Below are positions 1 to 5,307 of a DNA stretch of 6,386 nucleotides, in pieces (within the stretch, counting starts at the first letter, position 1; the number at the start of each line of letters is the position of its first letter). The translations under genes were made by a program, and so were the position numbers. Location: positions 1 to 6,386 of the forward strand of contig JAUWLY010000173.1 of assembly GCA_030613445.1 (NCBI GenBank), given 5' to 3'. This DNA comes from Candidatus Stahliibacteriota bacterium. Lineage in GTDB: Bacteria; Hydrothermota; Tepidihabitantia; SM23-42. Under the pieces are notes generated by a model. The model saw nothing but the letters and a program-made list of their open reading frames with translations. It did not search any database and had not been told where the DNA came from.

Positions 1-126
1 CGGATTGTGATGCAATTCTATTGGGTAATGCTAGCCGTGAATACTGCAAACGATACAGGCGGGCAAGATACGTGTGCGGGAGATGGTTACCCACCGGCTG
101 GGGCTGGCGGAAACAGGCCACCCCTG

Positions 127-185
127 TTTGTCATTGCGAGGCTTATCCTCTTTGTCATTGCGAGGAACGGAAGTGACGAAGCAAT
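127..185. repeat. REP-like GTCATTGCGAGG repeat, one full and one partial unit
   Basis: The 15-mer TTTGTCATTGCGAGG occurs at 127-141 and again at 151-165. The second copy continues into AACGGAAGTGACGAAGCAAT, so ATTGC (157-161) and GCAAT (181-185) form the arms of an imperfect palindrome. Elements of this consensus are common as dispersed intergenic repeats in many environmental bacteria. That is recalled family knowledge and was not searched here. The first copy is truncated. Confidence 0.6.
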
Positions 186-556
186 CTCTCAGCAAAATTC
201 CAAATGCCAAAATCCAATCTCCAAACAAATCCTTCAAAATGTAAAAAAAAGTGAAAAATGACAGAGCAAACGTAAAAGATTTGCATTTTAAGTTGTCATT
301 TTGATTTTTAACCTTTGATTTTTGAGTTTTGTTCAGGATTCTCTAAAAGTGATTATCGAACCACAGAGGTAGATAGCGATCGCTTTCTGAGCAGGCGAGA
401 ATATCAGGTAACAACATGGCTTCTTGTTACCTTAATACCTTGAACGTAATTTGTTTCGACTCAATTGAATATATGCTATCACTTTTGATTATTATATAAC
501 AATATAGAATACTAATAGATATGCTATCTGATCCACTCTTGTAATAAGTTAATGAA

Positions 557-585
557 TTGATGCATAATGACCTGGAGATGATAGT
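557..585 (+). promoter_or_regulatory. Possible sigma-70 promoter of the sce7726-family gene
   Basis: A TTGATG -35-like hexamer (557-562) lies exactly 17 bp before GATAGT (580-585), which matches four of six -10 positions. A start near 592 would leave a leader of about 22 nt before the ATG. The surrounding DNA is AT-rich, so chance matches are likely and the call is tentative. Confidence 0.35.
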
Positions 586-613
586 ATTTGGTGTGCTAAT
601 ACAATAGGATAAT

Positions 614-1216
614 ATGTTGATGAATGATCTTGATATTCGAAAGGTATTAAAGAGTGAACTGCTAGATAAGCATGGGAATGATTCGGAAACAATGATATTA
701 GAGGAGTTGGCCCTCAAACATGGTAGAACCAGGATTGATTTGGTCGTTATTAACGACCGACTGCACGGATATGAAATCAAGAGCGATCGGGATAGTCTCA
801 AGCGCCTAACAGAGCAAATAAACATATACAGTAGTATCATGGATCGTGTTACGTTGGTTGTGGGTTATCGACATGCTTATAATGCTTTAAAAATGGTGCC
901 CGAATGGTGGGGAGTAAGACTAGCCGAAAAAGATGAAGAAAGCGGGGCTGTGTTTCTTTCAGATGCTAGGCTACCTACTGATAATCCTGGAGTGGACATT
1001 AATGCTATTGCGTCTTTGTTATGGCGAGATGAAGCGCTTGATATACTGGAAGAAATTGGGGAGTCAAAGGGAGTACGTTCAAAGACTAGAACCGATATTT
1101 ATAGTCGCCTAGTTCAAGTGATCGAACCAAGGCATCTTTGCGCTATAGTGAGGCGTCAATTGAAATCCCGGAAAGATTGGCGATCTGGTGCACAGCGAAG
1201 GTCATGTGGTGGTTAA
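614..1216 (+). CDS. sce7726-family protein, predicted PD-(D/E)XK nuclease-like
   Basis: A 200-residue protein that I recognise as the sce7726 family, named after a Sorangium cellulosum gene whose neighbour sce7725 is a partner family. The N-terminal half resembles a PD-(D/E)XK core: E30/E31, then RID42LVVIND, then YE54IK56SD with E-x-K spacing. A helix, DSLKRLTEQI, follows. The C-terminus is basic (RRQLKSRKDW). I infer DNA cleavage or binding; no family member's activity is assumed. AGGA at 606-609 lies 4 nt from the ATG at 614 and 10 nt from a second ATG at 620 (starting MNDLDIR), so either could be the true start. It is the only major plus-strand gene. It converges on the beta-family gene, and the two coding ends overlap at 1143-1216. 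Confidence 0.85.
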   Translation: MLMNDLDIRKVLKSELLDKHGNDSETMILEELALKHGRTRIDLVVINDRLHGYEIKSDRDSLKRLTEQINIYSSIMDRVTLVVGYRHAYNALKMVPEWWGVRLAEKDEESGAVFLSDARLPTDNPGVDINAIASLLWRDEALDILEEIGESKGVRSKTRTDIYSRLVQVIEPRHLCAIVRRQLKSRKDWRSGAQRRSCGG

Positions 1217-2246
1217 TCCCAGCTCTTAACCATGTTGTTGTATTTCCTGTTTCTTTACGCTGCAAGCTTATTTCCTTGATATACTTGTCACCCTCACTGA
1301 AAGTATGATTGCAATATTCAGGCATGTCACACAGTAACATCGCATTTGCCTGCCATTGAGCGGAACCAGGACCATCCCTTTTAATGGCTTCTCCACGCAT
1401 AATTAACCAATAATCGTCTGAAGTATACCGTATACTTGCACTGGGGTAGGCTTGACCTTCACGCCTAATATACCTAGCATGCTGGATTGTATAATCGCTG
1501 TAAATAGGTATGCGTGGGAGTGACTTAGATGTAACTTGATCTTTCCAAGATATCCAGTCGGTTCGCTCTAGATAATGTACATCATTCTTGTGTAATTTGC
1601 TAAGATCTTCTGGAAAAGCACCACTAGCAATGATAAGGTTACGCCATTTTTCTACAGACGGCATTTTGCTGCATATAGCATCAAATTTGGGGGTATTTTG
1701 GTCAGTAATTCGAAAATCGACGATTATGTCTAGCGATTCTGGCGGTAGATTTAAAAGCGCTACAAGATTATCGATATCCCTCTTGAGGGTAGGGCTTTTA
1801 AAATCATCAATGAATAGGCGCAGACACGCACCTTGATGGTGAATGCCGAGCACTTTTTTCACTGATTCCTGGTATAGAACATCCCTTGATAATCCAGTGA
1901 CAGGAATTAAAGACAGGTTGTGAATACTAGCGCATTCTCCTAGCATTTCAAGGACGTAACTTGTATCTTGTTTGATAATGGTTGGAGTTAGCAGCCATTG
2001 ATCAATAAAAAATGGACGTTCGCCCCAACTTTGATATAACTGCCCTACGACTTTATTGATCACCCCATCAGTATTCAAAATGATTACCTTTCCTTTCCTA
2101 TCTTTTCTGATAAAGTTCTCAGGTACAAGTTCAATTAGAGGCGAAATAAAAATCGAATCAGACTCATGTAATTGTGACAATGCAGTGCGTTCAGCCTCCT
2201 TCCAGCGTAATATTGGCACGTAGTGCCTTGAGCTAAATTGTTTCAT
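1143..2246 (-). CDS. Beta family protein (T4 beta protein-like, sce7725-type partner)
   Basis: A 367-residue protein that I recognise as the beta family (phage T4 beta protein-like), often found beside sce7726 genes. Supporting features are the opening HYVPILRWKEAERTAL, an ISPLIELVP segment, alternating hydrophobic strands such as LSLIPVTGLSRD, LRLFIDDF and LDIIVDFRI, the later IRYTSDDYWLIMRGEA, and the closing WLRAGINHHMTFAVHQIANL. The strand-helix periodicity suggests an alpha/beta, perhaps barrel-like, fold; this is inference, and the biochemical role is unknown to me. I place the start at the ATG at 2246, because GGAGGTGA lies 8 nt upstream; a GTG at 2264 would sit upstream of that site. 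The TGA in this site is the stop of the upstream peptidase gene, which implies translational coupling. It is the last gene of the operon and runs 74 bp into the convergent sce7726 gene. Confidence 0.85.
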   Translation of the reverse strand: MKQFSSRHYVPILRWKEAERTALSQLHESDSIFISPLIELVPENFIRKDRKGKVIILNTDGVINKVVGQLYQSWGERPFFIDQWLLTPTIIKQDTSYVLEMLGECASIHNLSLIPVTGLSRDVLYQESVKKVLGIHHQGACLRLFIDDFKSPTLKRDIDNLVALLNLPPESLDIIVDFRITDQNTPKFDAICSKMPSVEKWRNLIIASGAFPEDLSKLHKNDVHYLERTDWISWKDQVTSKSLPRIPIYSDYTIQHARYIRREGQAYPSASIRYTSDDYWLIMRGEAIKRDGPGSAQWQANAMLLCDMPEYCNHTFSEGDKYIKEISLQRKETGNTTTWLRAGINHHMTFAVHQIANLSGISIDASL

Positions 2247-2264
2247 TACTATCCTCACCTCCAC
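2247..2264 (-). promoter_or_regulatory. Strong Shine-Dalgarno of the beta gene containing the upstream stop codon
   Basis: On the minus strand the sequence reads GTGGAGGTGAGGATAGTA directly before the ATG at 2246. GGAGGTGA is a near-perfect anti-16S match, and its TGA (2257-2255) is the stop codon of the HigA-ImmA gene. A ribosome terminating there would be positioned to reinitiate on the beta gene, which decides the start at 2246. Confidence 0.8.
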
Positions 2265-3457
2265 TTCACTTCTGGGAAAAGCCTCCTGATCTGATTACGA
2301 CCTACAAGATTGGTTAATAATTGGTATGCTTTAAATTCGTGCTGCATACGACCGGCGACTATCGCAGGATGTATATTAAGCTGCTTTGCTAAATGTTCTG
2401 CCGCCTGCGGGGATCGCAAACGACTTGCAGGGCTATTCCCCCATGCATCATGTGGGATAAGTGCTTCCCCTGCTAATTCGTTAGCCTCACGCTCTTGGGG
2501 GTCTTCTTCTGCCTCAATATCAAGATCATCATAGAACATATCGCTTTCCATATCGAAATGTAATGAGATATGAGCTAATTCATGCATTAGAGTAAACCAG
2601 AAGTTATCAATACGATCATATCTTATTGTAAGACCAATTACAGGATGTGATTTCACTGGCATGATTGCTGCACCATCGAGATATATTCGCGGGAGATGTC
2701 TCTCCACGACAACTTTGATACCATATTGATTTAGATGCTCAATTGCACGTAATGGCCCTTCCTCCAATACACTAAAATGAGAAAGCTCGTGTAGGAAATC
2801 AATATTTAGTATCCCAGGTGAATATTGGGTACTTGTTGCAACTGACATTGCCTTTTCCGATATACGAGCAGCCCAAGCTGCAAATCCATAGTCATCCATC
2901 TTACGGGCAGATCTTACGTGAGTAGAAGAACGACAAAGAACGGATTGAAGATTAATTGATCCTACTTTCTCGAAATATGGCAGTAGAATGTCTTTTGCAT
3001 TATACGATTTTGGTTGATCTGGAGCATTTATCCAGCCCCAAGAAATCATTTGTTTAATTGGGAATCGATTCCAGTCTATTTCCATTAATTCACTAGGATC
3101 CTGTTCTTGAAGTAATACATTTGCTGGAATAACTAGACCAGAATGAAGCGCTCGCATCATCGAAACAGTCAAGGGTCGTTTTCCGGCGAGCACTTCGGAC
3201 ACTTTACTCCGACTACCAATGTATGGTATCAAATCTCGTGGAGTAAGATTCTGCTGCTCCATTCTAAACTTGATTGCTTCTATAGGTGTCGGAGGAATTA
3301 GCTGAAAATTTCGCATTTCATAATCTTGAATTAACACGGTTAGGAGTTCTAGTTTTTCATTTTCAGGTGTTCCAGGAGAAGGATCAAGATCTAATAATGT
3401 CTCGACCACAGAGAGAACTTCGTCATAATCAGCTCTATTTTTTATGATCTTATTCAT
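2255..3457 (-). CDS. HigA/XRE antitoxin fused to an ImmA/IrrE metallopeptidase
   Basis: A 400-residue, two-domain protein. Residues 59-116 are a HigA-like helix-turn-helix (IEAIKFRMEQQNLTPRDL, then GSRSKVSEVLAGKRPLT), expected to bind DNA and repress the operon. The C-terminal part is an ImmA/IrrE zinc metallopeptidase: HELAH at 292-296 supplies two histidines and the catalytic glutamate, and QEREANELAGEALIP at 321-335 supplies the usual third acidic ligand. In phage and conjugative-element relatives, such peptidases cleave a repressor to relieve silencing. Here both functions sit in one chain, so self-cleavage or conformational switching is plausible. I place the start at the ATG at 3457, 7 nt after GGAGGG; an upstream GTG at 3484 would include that site. 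It lies 14 bp after the higB stop and 8 bp before the beta gene. Longer than classical HigA (about 100 residues). Confidence 0.93.
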   Translation of the reverse strand: MNKIIKNRADYDEVLSVVETLLDLDPSPGTPENEKLELLTVLIQDYEMRNFQLIPPTPIEAIKFRMEQQNLTPRDLIPYIGSRSKVSEVLAGKRPLTVSMMRALHSGLVIPANVLLQEQDPSELMEIDWNRFPIKQMISWGWINAPDQPKSYNAKDILLPYFEKVGSINLQSVLCRSSTHVRSARKMDDYGFAAWAARISEKAMSVATSTQYSPGILNIDFLHELSHFSVLEEGPLRAIEHLNQYGIKVVVERHLPRIYLDGAAIMPVKSHPVIGLTIRYDRIDNFWFTLMHELAHISLHFDMESDMFYDDLDIEAEEDPQEREANELAGEALIPHDAWGNSPASRLRSPQAAEHLAKQLNIHPAIVAGRMQHEFKAYQLLTNLVGRNQIRRLFPEVKWR

Positions 3458-3471
3458 GAACTTGCCCTCCA

Positions 3472-3756
3472 TTAAAATTTCCACTTGTTGTAATCGACAT
3501 GTGTCCCCAATCTTTTAATAACAATAGTCTTACGTTGATAATACACCTTAGCGTCCAACCTAAATCTATTCCCTTTAATGTTAAAAACAACATGATTGTT
3601 AGGTAAAAAACTGACGCTTCCATATCTTTCTTTAATATCATTAGGTACAGACCAATTTGCCGCTTTCGCTTCTGCAAGCCATGCAGATATTTGCGAAGTA
3701 ATTTCCCTATGATTTCTGCAGTAATCATCGAGTATCCCCTGACCTATTACTTCCAT
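3472..3756 (-). CDS. higB: HigB-family type II toxin (RelE-fold mRNA interferase)
   Basis: A 94-residue protein with the HigB_toxin signature. It has an N-terminal helical part with AW26LAEAKAANW, then the strand core VFNIKGNRFRLDAKVYY (57-73), and the typical end KRLGTH86VDYNKW. Length and order match the family. Characterised members are RelE-fold ribonucleases that cut mRNA, often on the ribosome, and are held inactive by a HigA antitoxin. The next gene begins with a HigA-like DNA-binding domain, and toxin-before-antitoxin order is the higBA hallmark. It is the first gene of the operon, directly after the palindromic operator. Only a weak GAG-type Shine-Dalgarno precedes the ATG, so toxin translation may be lower than that of the strongly initiated downstream genes. 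Toxicity is inferred from the family. Confidence 0.9.
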   Translation of the reverse strand: MEVIGQGILDDYCRNHREITSQISAWLAEAKAANWSVPNDIKERYGSVSFLPNNHVVFNIKGNRFRLDAKVYYQRKTIVIKRLGTHVDYNKWKF

Positions 3757-3795
3757 GATCAGCTCACATTTGTCATTAACCTTATCTTATACACC

Positions 3796-3831
3796 AACTA
3801 GGGAACAATGTTCCCTAGTTGGGAACATTGT
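3796..3831. promoter_or_regulatory. Compound palindromic operator over the higB promoter
   Basis: Two perfect palindromes share half-sites. The first is 25 bp (3796-3820), with 12-bp arms AACTAGGGAACA and TGTTCCCTAGTT around one central base. The second is 27 bp (3805-3831), with 11-bp arms ACAATGTTCCC and GGGAACATTGT around TAGTT. This gives three GGGAACA/TGTTCCC half-sites at 3801-3807, 3809-3815 and 3821-3827. They cover the -10 box and the expected start site. The obvious ligand is the HigA-like domain of the second gene; this is inferred from position. Confidence 0.85.
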
Positions 3832-3855
3832 ACATTAGATAATTAGATATGTCAA
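3827..3855 (-). promoter_or_regulatory. Near-consensus sigma-70 promoter of the higB operon
   Basis: On the minus strand a perfect TTGACA -35 (3855-3850) is followed by exactly 17 bp and TACAAT (3832-3827), five of six -10 consensus bases. Transcription would start near 3820, about 64 nt before the higB ATG. The -10 element lies inside the palindromic operator, so a bound repressor would block RNA polymerase. Confidence 0.85.
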
Positions 3856-4154
3856 GTGGTTTACAAATAATTACAAAGTAAGATATCAAGAGGATTTTTA
3901 AGTGTAGGGGAATTCCAGGGACACCATACCAATTAGGCCTACTACAAATTAGGTATTATTTCCCTAGAATACACGTAGCGCACTCAAACGGTGGTACTGA
4001 GGATCAATTTAACCTGCAGGTACTGCGCAGCAAATGCAACTCAACAAAAGGTAACGAAGTAGTAGCAGAGCGAGAAGCTATTTACACTTTCCGATGCGTC
4101 CAGTGCCCAGCGATGCATATGAGGGAGTTACGTGGTGATGAAATTGCGGTTGGT
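3833..4154. other. Spacer between the higB operon and the Shedu gene
   Basis: This stretch holds the -35 side of the higB promoter, then AT-rich DNA, then hairpin repeat copy 1 (3910-3972). No gene with a start codon and ribosome binding site is visible. One plus-strand frame stays open from 3882 to the TGA at 4164-4166. It passes through the repeat and ends with the peptide FRCVQCPAMHMRELRGDE, but has no start signal. It may be a gene remnant or chance. Confidence 0.5.
3910..3972. repeat. 63-bp hairpin repeat, copy 1
   Basis: It matches 5143-5205 without gaps at 58 of 63 positions, in the same orientation. The unit is an imperfect inverted repeat. ATTCCAGGGA (3912-3921) pairs with TCCCTAGAAT (3961-3970) at nine of ten positions, and ATACC (3926-3930) pairs with GGTAT (3952-3956). 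This leaves a 21-nt apical loop. Inside, AATTAGG occurs at 3931-3937 and 3947-3953. The GAATTCCAGGGACACC end resembles sequences I associate with ends of IS200/REP-type transposase elements, but no transposase is present. Confidence 0.8.
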
Positions 4155-4796
4155 CTATGTGCTTGACCAATAGGACGATTCGAGGTTTATTCGATCATCT
4201 AGTTGTTGACACAGCAAATCGTAAGTCAAGGAAAATACCATTCTTGAATCGATAAGAACTTTATCTGTGCGCCATCTTAAACGCATCTTTTCAATATAAC
4301 CGAGGTCCTTGCCTCTACAGCCAATTAACATTGGCCAGATTTTTGGCGGTTCGTCGCGGTTCGGATGAAAAATTCCTTTATATTTCACGGCGTTCTGCTT
4401 CATACAATCTAATGCCCAAAACCAGTCGATTAACTGACTGAACCCAGCCTCAAATTCCGAAGACCACTCCAGAGTCTGCTTACTTGCTTTTTTTCTGAAT
4501 ATATCGTCAATGCCTGCTTGAAATTCCACAAAGACAAATACATTGGTCTCAGTATCACCAATTACTAAATCCGCACGGAAATCTCCGAATAGGTCGTATT
4601 CGTATGCTATTTTATTAGGACACATATTAGTGAATAATGTGCCAATATAAGCAGATAAATGTCTTCTCTGCCGAAAAAATGGGAGTAAGTGTTCTCGCTC
4701 TTTTAGCTGAGGATTCGCCGATAATAAGGCTGACAGTTCGCCGATTTCCTTCTTACAAAGGGTGGGGTTAATCTTCATATCGTCAAAGCTTTTCAT
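4155..4796 (-). CDS. Small Shedu-type (SduA, DUF4263) nuclease-domain protein
   Basis: A 213-residue protein resembling the Shedu/DUF4263 domain. The core follows a PD-(D/E)XK-like plan: AYEYDLFGDFRAD76LVIGD, then VFVFVE91FQ93AG, with glutamine where many relatives of the fold carry lysine. Next comes WSSEFEAGFSQLIDWFWALD (111-130), a pattern I associate with this family, and the late LRWRTDKVLIDSRMVFSLTYD segment. Shedu proteins are single-gene anti-phage nucleases, usually with an extra N-terminal regulatory domain. Here only about 60 residues precede the core, so it is a compact form. The ATG at 4796 follows AGGTAAA, a weak, closely spaced Shine-Dalgarno. It lies 21 bp after the RelE-like gene, so co-transcription is likely. 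Family call fairly sure; cleavage activity and phage target are inference. Confidence 0.78.
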   Translation of the reverse strand: MKSFDDMKINPTLCKKEIGELSALLSANPQLKEREHLLPFFRQRRHLSAYIGTLFTNMCPNKIAYEYDLFGDFRADLVIGDTETNVFVFVEFQAGIDDIFRKKASKQTLEWSSEFEAGFSQLIDWFWALDCMKQNAVKYKGIFHPNRDEPPKIWPMLIGCRGKDLGYIEKMRLRWRTDKVLIDSRMVFSLTYDLLCQQLDDRINLESSYWSST

Positions 4797-4817
4797 TTTA
4801 CCTGATTAACAAGGAAA

Positions 4818-5102
4818 TCACCCGTACATTCTTTGTAGACGATCGTGATTAACAATATCTATTATTTCTGTCAACAGCCCTTCACGCCGGAATATTATCC
4901 TTAATGCCCTTGTAGCTCTCAACACGTACAGGTCTTCAAAGTCGGGAAGATTCCTTATCAATCTATTTCGTCTAAACGTCTGAGGGTTTAGGTATGTCAA
5001 TATTTGTCGTAAAACAATTTTTCTCTCGTGACTAGAAAGAGTATCAAGTGCTATTTGTGCTCTTGGAGTAAGTTCAATCCAATCAGGCACTTGGTATTGC
5101 AT
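4818..5102 (-). CDS. RelE/ParE-like small protein, possible toxin
   Basis: A 94-residue protein. It has a helical N-terminal half (PRAQIALDTLSSHERKIVLRQI) and a C-terminal half with RNLPDFEDLYVLRATRALRIIFRR and TEIIDIVNHDRLQRMYG. This succession (a basic strand pair, 'LYVLR...LRIIFR', then a final IxDIVxHDxL strand) resembles RelE/ParE-fold toxins, which cut ribosome-bound mRNA or poison gyrase. No separate antitoxin gene is visible next to it. I choose the ATG at 5102 over an upstream TTG at 5108, because the promoter places the transcript start at about 5102. The gene is first of a pair with the Shedu-like gene. An alternative is a non-toxic RelE-like accessory subunit; family assignment is moderate. 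Confidence 0.65.
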   Translation of the reverse strand: MQYQVPDWIELTPRAQIALDTLSSHERKIVLRQILTYLNPQTFRRNRLIRNLPDFEDLYVLRATRALRIIFRREGLLTEIIDIVNHDRLQRMYG

Positions 5103-5108
5103 ATCCAA

Positions 5109-5137
5109 ATGCTATACTCTCGATTAGAATAAGTCAA
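5109..5137 (-). promoter_or_regulatory. Probable promoter of the RelE-like/Shedu pair
   Basis: On the minus strand TTGACT (5137-5132), five of six -35 consensus bases, lies 17 bp before TAGCAT (5114-5109). The predicted start, about 7 nt on, falls at or beside the A of the ATG at 5102. No good Shine-Dalgarno precedes that ATG, so a leaderless transcript is possible. A shifted -10, TATAGC (5116-5111), with a 15-bp spacer is less good. Confidence 0.5.
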
Positions 5138-5142
5138 TTAGT

Positions 5143-5205
5143 GAATTCCAGGGACACCATACCAATCAGGCCTACTACAAATCAGGTATTATGCCCCCAG
5201 AATAC
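5143..5205. repeat. 63-bp hairpin repeat, copy 2
   Basis: A direct copy of 3910-3972 with five substitutions, lying 6 bp upstream of the RelE-like promoter. The inner stem, ATACC (5159-5163) with GGTAT (5185-5189), is intact. The outer stem, 5145-5154 with 5194-5203, has decayed to seven of ten pairs. Both internal 7-mers read AATCAGG (5164-5170 and 5180-5186) instead of AATTAGG. Together the copies bracket the RelE-like/Shedu pair. Confidence 0.8.
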
Positions 5206-5307
5206 CATGGCAAAGTGAACAATCCGATGTATTGTGCAGTCGCTTGTCTCGGTCAATGCAAGACGATGAACTAAACAGAATGGCTTTTGTTTTGCCTGCC
5301 AAATTGA

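Larger units (their letters stand above)
1..613. other. Left intergenic region without a credible gene
   Basis: No convincing coding sequence is visible in these 613 bases. The first 120 bases are GC-richer. Bases 127-185 hold a REP-like repeat. Bases 190-340 are A/T-rich low-complexity DNA with repeated CAAAAT/CCAAAT-type words on one side and TTTTGA-type words on the other, typical of intergenic spacers. Bases 430-600 are strongly AT-rich and hold a 10-bp direct repeat, ATATGCTATC, at 471-480 and 519-528, followed by the probable sce7726 promoter. The frames that stay open here give low-complexity or repeat-derived peptides with no ribosome binding site. Confidence 0.6.

Noticed and set aside
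7..261. Plus-strand open frame of 84 codons
   Set aside because: It translates the GTCATTGCGAGG repeat (FVIAR repeated) and low-complexity DNA, has no Shine-Dalgarno, and resembles no protein I know.
427..840. Minus-strand open frame of 137 codons
   Set aside because: It is antisense to the start of the sce7726 gene. Its product is a Ser/Ile/Leu-rich string without domain features, and there is no ribosome binding site.
1588..1836. Plus-strand open frames antisense to the operon and nuclease genes (also 2310-2534 and 5561-5845)
   Set aside because: Each lies opposite a recognised coding sequence and has no credible start signal or domain.
3450..3728. Alternative minus-strand frame inside higB
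   Set aside because: It overlaps the recognised HigB frame almost fully and shows no family signature.
3910..5205. CRISPR array
   Set aside because: There are only two repeat copies, more than 1.1 kb apart, with genes between them.
5143..5205. Terminal repeats of an intact insertion sequence
   Set aside because: The copies are direct rather than inverted, and no transposase gene lies between them.
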